From NCBI GenBank assembly GCA_038380435.1, contig JAWZYU010000028.1, forward strand, positions 25,528,201 through 25,592,200: 64,000 bases of DNA. Direction: 5' to 3'. The first letter of the stretch is position 1, and every line of letters begins with the position of its first letter. Shown here in pieces: positions 33,601 to 46,735 of the stretch. The position numbers and the translations under genes are program-made. The DNA comes from Ryuthela nishihirai (Eukaryota > Arthropoda > Arachnida > Araneae > Heptathelidae). Under the pieces are notes generated by a model. It saw only the letters and a program-made list of their open reading frames with translations. It was not told where the DNA came from and did no database searches.

Positions 33601-35483
33601 TGGCCTCTGGATGGAAGGCAGTTTTTCAGGCTGAACACTGGAAGGTTAAAAACAAGCATCAAAGTTGTTAAAACTGTTTTGTAATCAAACCTAATTCCAC
33701 TTTATGGGAGAAAATCATTAATCACTATTAATAAACAAGAGTGCTTGCTTGTTTTTTGCCATGGTCATTTTACATTATCTATGAAACTTTAAAGTTCTAT
33801 AAATATAAAAAATGATGTAGAAAAAAATAGCTTTATGCATCTGATATTGAAAACGTGTGATTAACACTATCTCAGTTTAACTTTAACATATTTTGAAGTA
33901 GCATAGACACAGAAAACATAATATGATTAAAAGGTTTTGTTTTATCTTATAACGTATAATAGTCATAAATATGTAACTTAGAAATTTACTATCCCTCCTT
34001 CCCTGGAACAATGTGTCTTCCTAGAGGAAGATGATCCACAGGATAAGAACATGGTTGGAATTTGTTAACTCTAAATTCTGCTCTGAAGAATACATACCTC
34101 ATTTTTGACATAATTGTGTTGTTTTGTCTACTATCCACTTCTGACAGAATTTGCAACTTTCTATATAAGTTTGTTCTAAATCAGGGGTTGACTGGAGAGT
34201 CATATTTGAAATATAACCCTGGCCATAGGTCACATAATGTTGGAAGGTAAATATAAACCTCCATTCAAAATCCATCATTCAAGATTTATTTCATCACATG
34301 TTGCTCATAATTTTTGTCTAACTGATTACTTAAGGTTTAGAATTGCAGTTTTTATTAATTCACAACTTGATTTAGACTTTAAAAAATGCAAGTGTTTACT
34401 TTTTAAGTGAGAAAGATCATTGGTCCACTATTCAATCCGAAATTTAATTGCCATTTGTATTTCATTAATTTTAAGTTGATGACATTTTTAAAAATAAAAA
34501 AAATTAAAAAAACCTGCATATTTTTACAATTAGAAGTTGATTTTCTCAGTTAAGCTGAGCTTTTAAGGGCAAGCAATTATTAAATGTCTGTCAGTTATTC
34601 TGATATAAACACAAAGCAAAAAAATATTTGATGCAAAAGTTATTCCATTCATACCTTTTTCTCATATTGTGTGAATTTACATTGGCATTTGTAGATTTTT
34701 GGTTTTAGAATATATAAAGCAGGAGTTGAGCTCAACAATCATGAGCTACCTACCAGTCAATCACAGCATACTTTTCGATGATCGTGCCTTCAATGCGGAA
34801 ACAGAGATAGAAGAAATCAATAGTGAAATGTTTACTCAAAGGTCAAATGAAGATATTGCTTGGCAGTTTACGCAAAAGAAAAATGCCCAAATTTGACACA
34901 TGCCACTCAAAACATAATGTAATGCTTTGGGTTGACATACTTATTAGAGTTTTTCTGGCATGAAAATTATCAAATTCAAATTTAGAAATGTGCTTAGTGA
35001 TGAGCATTTGGATCAGTGCACTTTCAATGTACACCCCCAATTATGAAAAAAATTGCAGCAGCATACAGTATCAAGTATCACATTACTAATTTTTGGCAAT
35101 TTTTTGATTTTTTTCCACATTAGATTCTAATGTAATTGAACATTTTTATCTGTTGTAAAGTTTAATTGTTCAATAACTTCTTAGCTAGCAATTCATTTAA
35201 TTTGTGGCTTGCATATAGACGTATTTTTGTCCAAACCTGTACTTTTGTTAAAGAGTAAAATAAAAAAAATATACAATAATTTACCTGATAAAAATATGTA
35301 ATATTTAAGATGGTTGTGCATTCATAATTTATCAAACAATATTTTGCATGTAAAAAAATATAAATATAATACAACACAAAAATATTAACAAAATGGAAGA
35401 AACAAGGCCTGTAAAAGTTAGGAATAGCTTTTAGGATACTTCTCTATCCTGTGTTTGAATAAAAAAAAAATGATATAAAAACA
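33601..35483. other. Intron, nothing recognised
   Basis: AT-rich. A 65-codon frame at 34699-34896 (AFNAETEIEEINSEMF) looks mildly protein-like but has no splice context or known motif. Confidence 0.35.
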
Positions 35484-35555
35484 ACTAATATTAGAGCATG
35501 CAACATAGTTAATATTAGAGCATGCAACAACTAATATTAGAGCATGCAACATAGT
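35484..35555. repeat. Three-unit tandem repeat
   Basis: TAATATTAGAGCATGCAACA occurs three times in a row with 5-9 bp spacers. Confidence 0.85.
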
Positions 35556-35705
35556 AAAACATTATTTTTCCACATTCTCACAGCAAAATTTTTTTTATCT
35601 CTATGTAGTTCCTGCCACATAGACATATAAACATTTAGGGTTAGCTACATGAGTGGACAAGTGCACATGTAAGCTAATTAATTTGCAGCCTTCCAAAAAT
35701 ACATA

Positions 35706-36917
35706 CACAAAGAGCCAAAACATTTTGACTACCTGCCAAATATGATGTTGGTCCTCCACGCGCCACCAAAACAGCTCTTACCTGGTGAAGCATGGACGCT
35801 ACAAGATTTCTAAAGGTGTCTTGTGGTATCTTGTACCAACATGTTACCAGCAGATCCTTTAACTCTTGTAAGTTATGTGGTTGAGCTGCCGTAGATTGCA
35901 TATGCTGCTCCAACATAAACCATGGATGCTCAATTGAATTTATCTCTAGGGAATTTGGATGTTAGGGCAACACCTGGAAGTCTTCCTCATGTTCCATGAA
36001 GCATTCTTGAACAATCTGGGCAGTTCTGCATGGCACATTATCCTGCTGAAAGGCACTACTAGAGGTGAATACTATTGCTATGAAAAGATATACCTGGTCT
36101 GCAATGATGTTTAGGTAGGTGGTAGATGTCACAGTTTCCTGCACATGAATGATTGGACCCAGGGTTTCCTGGCAGAACATTGCCCAAAGCATTACACTTC
36201 CTCCATCAATATGTTTTCATCCCATGGTGCATCCTGGTGCCAACACTTCCCCAGGTAAATGATGCACATGTACCTGGCTATCCACATGGTGCAACAGGAA
36301 ACAAGATTCATCAGAGCAGATGACATATTCCAATCATTCAAAGTCCAGTTTTGATGCCTGCATGCCCATTGTATGTGCTTTCAATGGTGAACCGAGATTA
36401 GCATGGGCACTCGGAAGGACTTCTGCTATGCAGCCCCATTTCCAGCAGGGTTTGATGTACTGTGTGTTGTGACACATAACTCCATCACCAGCATTCAAAT
36501 TACAGGTGAGTTGTGCCACAGTATCCCTTCTGTTGGCTCATACCATATGGGATAGCTTTTGCTCACCTCTAGCATTGATGAGCTGTGGTCGGCCCACACC
36601 TTGCTGGTGGTTTGTGGTTTTTCCCTTCTCGGACCACTTCTTGAAGGTACTAACCATGGCTGCCCATGAGCACCCCACAAGTCTAGCCATCTCGGAAATG
36701 CTCCGACCCAGTCATGTAGCCATTACAATTTGGCCTTTGTTAAACTCACTTAAGTCCACTGCCTTTCCCATCTGAAGAAAAAGAATAACACTGATTAACA
36801 GAGCTCAGTATTAGGTGTTATTTTTTCCATTTCATGACCTTCAAAAGTGCCATCCTTTACCTGCAGTTGCTTAGATTTGCATAAAGAAGCGCTAGTTATA
36901 ATGTTTTGGCTCTTAAG
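35706..36917 (-). mobile_element. Tc1 family T copy 2
   Basis: Ends CACAAAGAGCCAAAACATTT and AATGTTTTGGCTCTTAAG, flanked by TA. Length is 1,212 bp. Confidence 0.88.
35737..36771 (-). pseudogene. Tc1 transposase, broken
   Basis: Starts MGKAVDLSEFNKGQIVMA. FQQDNVPCRTAQIV keeps the second catalytic Asp and SLEINSIEHPW keeps the third acid. The first acid lies in a region reading CSDESCFLLHHVD, so all three acids survive, but frameshifts and a stop-rich middle part prevent a full protein. The C-terminus reads RAVLVARGGPTSYLAG. Confidence 0.82.
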
Positions 36918-37463
36918 TATATGTGAGGCAAAAAAACATCAATACATATGCACTTCCAGTTAACTGTTTACCACTGTTACCAGATGTTTACTGGTAACTT
37001 TTTACCAGATTTCAAAGGTTAAATGAGTAAACAATCTTGTTCTTTCTACCTATATAGGGAGCACAATTTTGCTACATCTGATAGGGCATGAATAGCTTTT
37101 TTAGAGGCATATTGTACAAGTAGGTTAAAGGAAAAGAGAAATGTATTCTAGAAATTATTGATTCTGAAACTTAAAAAACAAATTTAAACATTTCATTGAA
37201 TAAAATCTCATATTTCAGTTTAAAAAAACATATATATGAAATTACATTACAGTTTATTTTGTAAGTGCACAGCTACAAAACTATTGGAAAATTATGTTAA
37301 ATATAATCAATAATATCTATTATTTATAGGAAATATATAATCCCAGGTATAGCTTTAATCCTTGTCTCTAGTGCAGTTGCTAAAGTGTGACATTATACAG
37401 ATGAACACTACTAAATATATAATTTGTTACAATGTTATAAAAGGTATAAAATTGCATACTCAC
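36918..37463. other. Intron, nothing recognised
   Basis: AT-rich with short repeats of TTACCAGAT/TTTACTGGTAAC near 36965-37015. Confidence 0.4.
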
Positions 37464-37655
37464 ACTTAGTTTTATTTGAACAGTTTCCAGGAATTTCTGT
37501 ATACTTCCTGAAAATTGATCAAGCAGCTTGATAATGGAAGTTTTTTCAGAATGCTTTGCCGATACAATAGCAGGCCATAGTTGTCTCACGACATTCCAAT
37601 CACGAACAGTAAGTAATGAATGTTGCTTGTGTCCAAGAATCAAATATAATACACC
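37464..37655 (-). CDS. PSME4: PSME4 exon F
   Basis: Acceptor gatttag at 37656-37662 and donor gtgagt at 37458-37463; 192 nt, phase 0 on both sides. It encodes GVLYLILGHKQHSLLTVRDW, then [12 protein letters not shown] and KTSIIKLLDQFSGSIQKFLE. Human PSME4 has GALYCLLGNHSG, LHDWDCIVQTWPAIVSSG and [20 protein letters not shown] in the same order. This is the longest uninterrupted match and anchors the gene. Confidence 0.9.
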
Positions 37656-39203
37656 CTAAATCCAATTATAGTGAATTAGTATAGAAAAATAAATTTGTAT
37701 GTTTAAATAACAAAAAGTTTAGTAAATATCAAATTAATATTAAAAAGTAACAAAGGCAAAATATAGAATATCATCTAGAAATTCTAGATTTTCGACAATG
37801 AAGAACTGCAGTATCCTGAATTGGTAGCAGCACCTTATATATATATACACTGCTTACATCCCACCAAAATTTGTCATGAAATGTAGTACCATTCTCCATT
37901 GATACCATTTCCTGCTGAAAATTTGGTTTGTAGATGCCTTCTCCATTGATAATTAGTATTAATTTTGATTTTTAGTACTCTATTGATCCTGTTAGTAGTG
38001 TAAAATGTCACTTTCAATAACTTGCATAACACTGGTAATAGCAGCACACCCCCAAATCTCTGACATCCAGAGAGGGATCAAACCTGCTCCATGGCAAGTA
38101 GTGACCCAATATTTTCATCTAACATGGAACTATGTAAGGGGCACCCACAATATGGCACCAAAATCAGCTAATAAGAGCTTCTCAACAGTCTGAAGCATGT
38201 GCTGATGTCATCACACCATAAAAGAAACACATCTATCGGTATCCCAGTGCCCATTGTTCAGATACATCTGTTATAGTACTGATAGCAATTGTTCCAAGTT
38301 TCTGTTTACAAAATTATTATTCTTTTAATCATTAGTTCTCCCTAACATTTTGCTCATCTTCCACATACAAATTTTGCAATTTTTGTGACAATTTCTGTAG
38401 TGATATTTATTATTTTTCTTTTACATCATTTAGCATGAATCTTACAGGTTGTTGATCATATCCATACTATGCAAAATATAATTCAATGCAATTAAGATCA
38501 GTTTAATGAAATTATTTTTCAAAATATGTGATATATTTTGAAAGTTATGCAATTTCCAGTTTTCCATTTTACATCATATAACTGTTAATACTGTTAGGTT
38601 GCACTCTTTTTGGAGTACAATTGCCAACATAATTGGGAGCATATATATTGTTAACCATTGTGTTCTACACAGAGTACAGCATAACAATGTTTGTAGCTAC
38701 TCCATAGAATGGCTCATATTACCAATTGGAGCTTGCTTAGTGACACATGGTTCTACATGCTGAGAATTAATGTTTGTCAATCATGCTCTTCAACATACTT
38801 CATCACACACAGCATCAGGGCTATGTACTGTGTACATCCAGCTTTCAGGTTGTCATCGATATTTAATTATTGTATCCTGTGCCTGATGTCAAGATAATAA
38901 TATAAGAGCTACTTTCTTTAGGCATGCTATTTACTGCAACAAAAATCCTTGCATTAATTTATTAAACTAAGGCATTGCGGTATAAGGGAATGCTTTCAAC
39001 TTTTCGTAGCGTTATAGAAGATCAATTTTTTTAAATTTCTTACATAGAAACATTTAAAGAAAGACAGACCCACAGGATTAATAAAAATAAGTTAATGCTA
39101 TTAACAACTAAAAACTGAAAGGATTGCCAGTTAGTTTATTAGATGCAAATTTTTCTTATAACAGTATTTGGCTCTGGCTTATTAACCGACAATATATTAT
39201 ATA
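37656..39203. other. Intron, nothing firmly recognised
   Basis: A possible SINE trace (AGGTTTGATCCCTC on the minus strand near 38070, B-box-like) is too weak to call. The rest is AT-rich. Confidence 0.3.
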
Positions 39204-39389
39204 CAGGGTGTTTCAAAAAGGATGCAACCCTAAATATAAGAGAGTAGAACTTGTGTGCATGTACATTTTATGCCATAATATTAGTCAGTTGGTATTACTG
39301 TACTCAAGGTTATCAGCCTTTAGCAGTTGAAATAACCTTGTCATGTGCTAGTCTCACTCAAGCATTCATTCCTTTGTGTTGTGTCAGCT

Positions 39390-40340
39390 ATGTCGTTTTC
39401 CAAAAACGAATTTATCGTTGAGACTAATTGTGTATACAAATCTTACAAACGTGTGAGAGAGGAGTTTGAGTTGAAGTTTCCTCAGTCTGCAGTTCCTAAA
39501 CAAGTCAACAATATCTCGTTTGATTGATAAATTTCGTGACACTGGGTCTGTACAGGATCAAAAGAGCCCAGGCCAGCCATCACTGTTAACTGCCGAAGTT
39601 CTTGATGATGTGACTCAGCATTTAACTCGCTCACCCAGAAAATCTCTTAGAAAGTTATCTTCACAGGTTAGACTGTCACCAGCTACTGTTTTCAAGGCTA
39701 CAAAGAAGTTAAATTTCATGCTTACCTCATTGATGTCGTTCATGAACTGAACCAGACCATGAAAAACATTTAGGGTACTGTCATTGGTTTCATTCTTTTG
39801 TTGATGAAAATGGAATTGAGGTATTGAGCCATGTTTATTTCAGTGATGAGGCTTGGTTTCACTCGGATGGGTATGTGAACAGTCAAAACAGTCAAATATG
39901 GAGCATTGAAAATCCTCACACTTTTCATGAACGACCATTACACGCACAGAAAAATTGGTGTTTGGTGTGTAATTTCCCATCATCATATTATAGGGATTTT
40001 ATATTTTGACTCAACTGTAACTGGTGAAGTTTATTGTAACCTCATCCAACAGTTTATTGCACTATTGGATGTGAATGAACGAGAGAGTTGGTTTCACCAA
40101 GATGGTGCGACCGCCCATACTGCAAATGACACAATGGTCATGTTGCAGGAATTTTTTGGTGATCATTTGATTTAAAAAAATTTGTGGCCCCCAAGATCCC
40201 CAGATCTTACTCCTCCAGATTTTTTTCTTTGGGGATATCTCAAATGTGTAGTGTTTCAAAATAATCCTCATACACTTGAAGACTTGAGGCTAACACTGAA
40301 AGGGAAATTTTAAACATGAGAAAACAAACATTACGAAAGG
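39390..40340 (+). pseudogene. DUF4817/DDE-type mariner-like transposase, broken
   Basis: N-terminus MSFSKNEFIVETNCVYKSYK and EEFELKFPQ, then after a frameshift LIDKFRDTGSVQDQ (linker) and KSLRKLSSQVRLSPATVFK (helix-turn-helix). Catalytic blocks are VYFSDEAWFHSDG, WFHQDGATAHTAN and PRSPDLTPPDFFLWG, in that order, so all three Asp are present. Four or more frameshifts or stops separate them. The SINE lies after the coding end (KVAANVMKWV region). Confidence 0.82.
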
Positions 40341-40368
40341 TGGCTGCAAATGTCATGAAATGGGTACG

Positions 40369-40750
40369 TTGGGTTGTTTTACCTCTAAGCGGCACTTTTT
40401 TGCACACCATGGGCTAAATGGCCAGGTTACATGGACCCCGAAGGCTCAGAGAAGGTTGGGGGAAGGGACCCACTGGAACAGCTGTTGGGAGACAGATGGT
40501 AGCCTCCCGTCAAGGCCATCCAGCGTGTTCTTTAACGTGCACAGGTATGGCTCTCCTGCACACGGGGCCACAGCTTAACATCCCATCCGACGGACAGCAG
40601 CCTTTCCTAGCCCATCGGTGTCCCCTACTGACCGTGGGCAGGGTGGGGAATTTTGCGGAGATAAATCTCAACGCTGACCCAGCTGGGACTCAAACCTGTT
40701 AACTACAGATTACGAGCCTGGCGCGCTACCGACTGAGCCACCTCCGCCCC
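40369..40750 (-). mobile_element. SINE family A, full length with 12-bp target duplication
   Basis: Flanked by identical GAAATGGGTACG at 40357-40368 and 40751-40762. The head, on the minus strand from 40750, has TGGCTCAGTCGGTAGCGCG (A box), the loop CTCGTAA (anticodon position CGT) and GGTTTGAGTCC (B box). It resembles a tRNA-Thr-like ancestor. The 382-bp body ends AAAACAACCCAA. The perfect duplication and high similarity to the copy at 46736 mark it as the youngest SINE here. Confidence 0.9.
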
Positions 40751-41055
40751 GAAATGGGTACGAATCTGCATCCAGGTTGCAAGAAATCACTTTCAACATC
40801 TGTTGCAAAGGTGTCTAATTTTCATCTTTTGAAATTTGTGTCTTTTGTCAAGTTTAATAGAAAAACACAATAGAGGGTTGCATCCTTTTTGAAACACCCT
40901 TACTTAGCAGAAAATTAGTTTTTTGTACATCATATCAAAAATTTAATTCTACCATTAATTCACTGATAATGAGATTTCACTGGATATAAAATCATCATTA
41001 CATGTTATTCTCAGAAGAACAAAATCAAAATTAAAAAAAAAAAATCTTAACACAC

Positions 41056-41184
41056 CTTAAATTCTTCATGGCAGGTTAGTGGATCTTTTTGAAGTAATTC
41101 CAATAAATCTGGGAAAATGAAGTTATAGCAGTAGGAAAATGATCGTAAACACAACTGAAGAACCTGCTGAGCTCGACTTCTTAC
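41056..41184 (-). CDS. PSME4: PSME4 exon E
   Basis: Acceptor gcttag at 41185-41190 and donor gtgtgt at 41050-41055; 129 nt, phase 0 on both sides. It encodes VRSRAQQVLQLCLRSFSYCY, then FPDLLELLQKDP and HEEFK. Human PSME4 has [20 protein letters not shown], then IPLVLEFLRPD and QQQFK. The VR.(K/R)AQQ start of this HEAT repeat is strongly conserved. Confidence 0.88.
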
Positions 41185-42631
41185 CTAAGCAAAATGGTTA
41201 AAAAATAGGAATTTTGTGAAAATATGAAAATCACAGTAACATGATACAGAATGAGAATTTAAAAATAATTTTTGAGTATTAATTCATGTGCATTATATAA
41301 TTGTATAGAAATCTCTTGCCATTCACGGTTAACTATTGAAGCAACACTTGCTATTTGTTATGCTGTGTCTCCAATGATTGTAGTCCCAACTCATGATTCA
41401 CACTGATCACAGAACTTGAATAATAACTAGTGTAAATGCTACTGTGTCTTTATGTATAAAAAATGTCATTTATTAGCAGACATATATATGGAAGAGGTTC
41501 AATTCTTTCTTAAAAAAAACAAATTTTTTTAATATGCAAATAAGCTTTATATACATTTCCTAAAAAAATTTCAATACCAGCTTGATTGATATCCAACAGA
41601 TTGTAACTTTATTAGTATAAATCCATAATTACAGAATTATAAGCAGTAAAACAATGAATGCTGATCATTGATTCCAAATAAGCAAAGTATAAATAACAAA
41701 TTAAAAACAAGGCAACAATTAAAAAATGCAAAAAAAAAAAATAATTGATCAGTGAGCAGCTGCTCTTACTGGCTGCCAAAATAAATTAAAATATGGCAAT
41801 CAAGAACTTAACTGAAATAATATTTTACACCTGAAATACAACCAATAACAACTAAGAAAAATTATTCTATATCATTGATAGAAGAAAATTCTTACCTCAG
41901 CATTAAATTTTCTGTGACATTTTTATAACACTAAATGGCAATTTATGAAAGTGTTTAGGAGCAAAGAAATTAAAATGCTTTGTAAAAATTTCTTTAGGGA
42001 GGGGTATTACATAAACATTCCAAAATTTCTATCTAAAAATTTTCATTTTTTAAAATCTAACTTTTTAAAAACAAAACAGCTAAACTTTTGTACACAAATA
42101 AAACTAACAACGTATTTTTTTTTCTCAAATAAGTGGATGGAGCTTTCATTATAATCTGACAATACTCTTAGAATTTCATTCCATAGCATAAATCAATGGA
42201 ATTACTGATGCATTATATATAATCATCCCCCCCCCCCCAACTAGTAGATTGCACTCATGAAATATAAAGTGTAGTTAAAAATAACCCCTTAACATTTTTA
42301 TGTGATAGAGCTCTGAAAGAAAATCATAGTCTATTAACAATACTTTTTTTTATATGTAAATTCCATTTTAACTTTGAATTTAAGCAATACCTAGTATTTA
42401 ATATTTAAATATCATAATTTATGAAATTATTTCTTGTTAGACATGCTTTTCAGTTAAAGAAAAATAGATATATTTACATTACTAGAAGTGTATGGATTTT
42501 ATAGTTAGATTTCTGTTTATCATTTATTGATCAGAATTTAACCAATTTTTCAGTTGCATTTAATAAAAGCTGAGGTGCATACAAAATTAAATAATTAAGA
42601 ATTAAATGAAGTATTAATATTAAATGAAATA
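41185..42631. other. Intron, nothing recognised
   Basis: AT-rich with a C12 run at 42227-42238. Confidence 0.4.
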
Positions 42632-43700
42632 CAGTAAAACTTCATAAATCCAGCACCTCTGAGACATAGCACGAGCTGGATTTTAGAAAATTCTGGTTTT
42701 TTGAAAGTGTTCCACATAGCCTAGGTATTGATGGGGAAATTGGACTATTGTGAGATGAAACAAAAGAGTACTTTTTGTAATCCATATAATGCATTTCAAA
42801 ATTTTACAGAGCTCAGACCAGAATATTTAGAATGCAAAATAAATATCCAAAATGTATGTAAATAAATATGCAAAATATTAATACATTATTTTTTGGAAAC
42901 ATACTACATATTACTTTTCCACAGCCCAACTGTTGTAGGTGGACTACATATTTAGATGGGCTTGTATGCTGCTGCCATCTTACAAATCCTTGCATAACTA
43001 TTACAACACAATTGTGAGATATAATTAAAAAAATTCCCAAGTGTTAAATGAATTGTAATGTTTGTAGATGCTTCCTCTTGCCTTCCTTGGATACACCAAT
43101 GATGCACCCTCACACTATATACATAAAAATACAGCCTATACATAATAAAAAATACATAAGATTAAAATTTAAAATTTATGCCAAAGCCTTAAGGAATCAT
43201 TAGCAAGTGGATAAATTTGGACATTGCAAATTTAAAACATATTTACACATCCTTAGCTATCTAGAGTAAATCTCATTTCTACTCTAGATAGCTAGAGTCT
43301 TCAGTAAAGGGAAAGTTCACAAATTTCAGTGATGGAGGCTTTTTTGAAGGTTTTTCGCAAAATCGTCTTTAACATATCACACAAATTAGCTTGTTTCATG
43401 CATTGTATCTTTCTTTAATAAGTTTATCCTTAATTCAGTACAACTCATTGTATCCTGCGATTTCACATTTGACTGCCTGCTCTAAAGCCAATATTCTATC
43501 AGTGACTAAATCTATGCAGTGATCTATTGAAGGTTTGTTTGTAGCTGCCTTGTGATTATTGTCACTTTAACATTCTTCATAATTCTCACTTTCAGGTTCC
43601 AAAACCCCTTCAACTATTTCCCAAAAACATTTTTTTTTCAAGTATTTTAAAAAGTGAATTTTTCAAAAATGCAAAGTGCTGGATTTTTGAGGTTCTATTA
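42632..43700 (-). mobile_element. Pogo/Tigger-like transposon, degenerate
   Basis: Ends CAGTAAAACTTCATAAATCC and, inverted, AATAGAACCTCAAAAATCC, both then AGCAC, flanked by TA. Length is 1,069 bp. A minus-strand reading near 43450-43610 (AATNKPSIDHCIDLVTDRIL) may be the transposase C-terminal region. An inverted repeat TAGCTATCTAGAGTA at 43254-43268 and 43280-43294 forms a hairpin inside. Strand is assigned from the weak coding trace. Confidence 0.55.
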
Positions 43701-43969
43701 TAATAATAAAAATAATAAAATTACTGCAAATTAAAAATTATTGAAGAAAAAAAATTTAAAACATAATTTTTTTTTGGGGGGGGGGGGTTCAATTCTCATC
43801 ATTTTATTGCTCAGAATCAACGTGAGATATTCCAGTTCAGTACTTCATTATAAAGTTTTCTTTTCCTACTGAAAATACTTAAAAGTTAGTTACCTACCAG
43901 CAAATTCATTGTATTCAGAGTCACACTCAAAAGGGACTGACTCAAAGTGATAAGCTATAAGCTTAAATA

Positions 43970-45346
43970 CACTGGTGCTCAAAAGTTAAGCAACAAACAC
44001 AAAAACACGAATTACAAACAAGTCCTTTGTTGGATTTTAATGAAATGCACAGATGAAATCCATGATTATATATCCCACTAACATCTGAAAAATAAATTCC
44101 CATGAATATTTAATGAGATATTGAAATTAGAAATTAACCAAAATGGCATGTAAAAGTTCAATGATAACATGATAGCATGCCTTTAACATGGTGATCATCT
44201 CAGACAGTGATACAGGCTGCACAATGACTTGTCTTGCTGCAAAATAAGGGTGCAATGAGGGTTTGAGGAAGTAATTATCATTCATGCATGAGTGCAGATC
44301 AGAGCTCCTGGAAGGTTCTGGGAGGTGGAATGTGACTGGCAATGCATCGTCCTAGAGTGTCCCAAATATGCTCTATTGGATTTAAGTCAGGTGATTGGGA
44401 AGGCCGGTTCATACAGCTTATAGTTTTGCTCTCAAGGTATTGGTCTATCAAGCGAGCTCTATAAAAAAAAAAAAAAATAAATAAATACCCCCTCAAGCAG
44501 CTGCTTGCCACAGAGGTCTGACAGGAGTCTGTCAGTTTATATGCTATAGTAGAAGGTCTGAGAGGATGGTCTATAAGGGCAAGCATTATCATCCATTAAC
44601 ATGGAATCAGAACCCACTGCTGTGAGAAATGAGCAAACCTAAGATTCAAGGATCTCATTGTGATACAGATCCTTCCCAGAAAAACATGAAGGTCTGTGTG
44701 GCCATTGAAAGAGTGATGCCTGCCCACATCAATAAACCAACAGCTTCAAAATTGTCTCTTTGCCAGAGGTTAATGGGATGATATCTGGTTCCAGGCTGTC
44801 TCCAGACCAGTAGTCAATGGGAATCAGTTTGCAGACTAATTCAGGATTCATCGGTGAACAGAACATTGCTCCATTGAAGTTGAGTCCAGTTATGATGTTG
44901 TCGAGACCAATTCATTCAGGCTCTGCACTGGCCAGATGCCAAAGGATTGCCAACTGCCAGCCTTGCATAAAGATGACTTGCACAAAGCCTTCTGGACAGA
45001 GTTTGCAGGCAAACAGTCGGTAGGGCTAGGTTGAAAGCGAGCTGGAGTACTGTATGAATTCTATGGTATCTTGCATTTATAGGAAAATGTTTTAGGAAAT
45101 GATAATCCCTAGTTGATATGGCCCTCGGATACCCAGGAATAGGTCTTCTAGTGATGGTTTGGCTTGTTTGAAATCAATTCCAAAGGCAGCTTACAACACT
45201 ACGATTCATATTTAGCTATCTGGCTAACTCAGACTGCCTCAAGTCTCCTAATTCAATAACAAAATTGGATTTTTGCTATTTATTGTCAATTATTGTACAA
45301 GATATACAGATTTTTGCATTTGTTTTTTAACTTTTGAGCACCAGAG
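43970..45346 (-). mobile_element. Tc1-like transposon with nested SINE
   Basis: Ends CACTGGTGCTCAAAAGTTAA and inverted TTAACTTTTGAGCACCAGAG, flanked by TA. Minus-strand transposase blocks: RLCASHLYARLAVG, NWTQLQWSNVLFTDES (first Asp), TRYHPINLWQRDNF, LLMWAGITL, RPSQSPDLNPIEHIW (third acid, Glu) and FQELWSALMHE at the end. The QDNARPH block with the second Asp is where the SINE and a disrupted stretch lie. Stops are frequent. Confidence 0.82.
44461..44584 (-). mobile_element. SINE family B copy inside a Tc1, head missing
   Basis: Minus strand: CAGACCTCTGTGGCAAGCAG, then CTGCTTGAGG, then TATTTATTTATTTTTTT. CTATAA at both edges may be a short target duplication. This copy postdates the Tc1 insertion. 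Confidence 0.7.
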
Positions 45347-45887
45347 TATCAGAGCACTTAAAGAATTATGAAAGAAAACTGGCCAGTTGTAAGTGCTCTG
45401 TTTCAAATTCCTGAAAACATAGCAGGCTTTGTTTCCAACTAACTTAGAATGACTGATATATTTCTGTAAGGCATGTATGCACAGAGATCTAGGCTTAACT
45501 CTTATTTAGGTTCATCTAATACAAAATAATGCTACCACCTTTAGGCTATTAGCAAAATTAAAGCCTTTGTAGACTGATGTTTAATTTTCATGAAATGTTC
45601 AAATATTTAAACTTTAATTGTAAAATGCATATTATAATAAACTAGTTTAAAAATGAGATTGCTCTACTTTTAAATATTGAATTGAAAATTAAACTTATTT
45701 TTACATTACTTAAAAACTCAACATATATCAGCAATATTTTTTTCATGATGCATTAAAATTTTTAACAATGAGACTATTTTAAATTATAAAACTCTACAAT
45801 CATTAATATAACACTATACAATTATGAGTATAATATTTGCATATTTTTCAATTTCAAATCAAAGTTTTTGTAATTGAAGAAACATAC
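45347..45887. other. Intron, nothing recognised
   Basis: AT-rich. Confidence 0.4.
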
Positions 45888-45983
45888 CTCACTGTAATGA
45901 CTAACAGAGAGCTGTAGAAGATCTTTCATTAAAAGCCTATGTGTTTCAGTGAAGTGATTCTTACTTTTCTCCAACAGGCGCAT
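45888..45983 (-). CDS. PSME4: PSME4 exon D
   Basis: Acceptor ttacag at 45984-45989 and donor gtatgt at 45882-45887; 96 nt, phase 0 on both sides. It encodes MRLLEKSKNHFTETHRLLMK and DLLQLSVSHYSE. This matches human [20 protein letters not shown] and DLLRLSTSSYSQ. Confidence 0.85.
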
Positions 45984-46735
45984 CTGTAACAGTCAAAATT
46001 ATTCTATTATGCAAAATAATAAAGCATATTCATTATTTCAAAGTAAAAATACCTTATACATTATTTTAAGTTATATACTACAATTGTTCTATCAATAAGC
46101 TACTTTATTGTTCTAACCAGTTTCTTCCAGATAACTGTTTTATTGCATCATGATCATTCTCTTCATGATTAGAGTTCTTTGATCCTCTCACGCTGAAAGT
46201 TTCTGTTACGCAATGTTCCTTTCCTGTTGATGCTTAATATATACTATCAGTTATGAGGAATCATTTTAATGTTATCAAAATTAATTTTTCTCTCACATAT
46301 CAATATATTCTCTGTATTATCATACTCTAATTTTGATTCTCACACAAGAGTGTCAAATCTGGCTAGAGGAATTTCACTATTAGAAACCATACTTATAAGC
46401 AAATCATAACTGCACTAATGCAAATACAAAATAGAATGCATTTTTTTCTCAATGGAACTAGGAAATAAAATCTGTGCTTCCCTGATGGATCCCCCCCCCC
46501 TCAACCTCTACAAAGATTAACATCATCTCTTTGATATCAAATCATTAACATCATCATTGAATTGCATTCTGAAGTGAATGTAGCAGGTGAAGAGTTTAAG
46601 AGATTCCCTTCAGTTTTGAACAGTTTCATGCATTAGATCTACCTCAAGAAATGTGTTTCCTTTGACAGTTCTAGTGTTAAAAATTTGCATAGGATGTTGT
46701 GTAATGAATCAAGATAAAACGAATCAAGGGTCAGG

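Larger units (their letters stand above)
39204..40900 (+). mobile_element. Mariner-like transposon interrupted by a SINE
   Basis: Ends CAGGGTGTTTCAAAAAGGAT and the inverted ATCCTTTTTGAAACACCCT, with TA at each flank. The matched ends are about 31 bp. Without the SINE and its duplicated target it is about 1.3 kb. Confidence 0.85.

Noticed and set aside
34699..34896. 65-codon plus-strand frame with an acidic, protein-like stretch
   Set aside because: No splice context, no known motif, and it is surrounded by AT-rich intron. It could be chance.
38040..38110. SINE head suggested by AGGTTTGATCCCTC
   Set aside because: No A box at the right distance and no similarity to SINE families A, B or C downstream.
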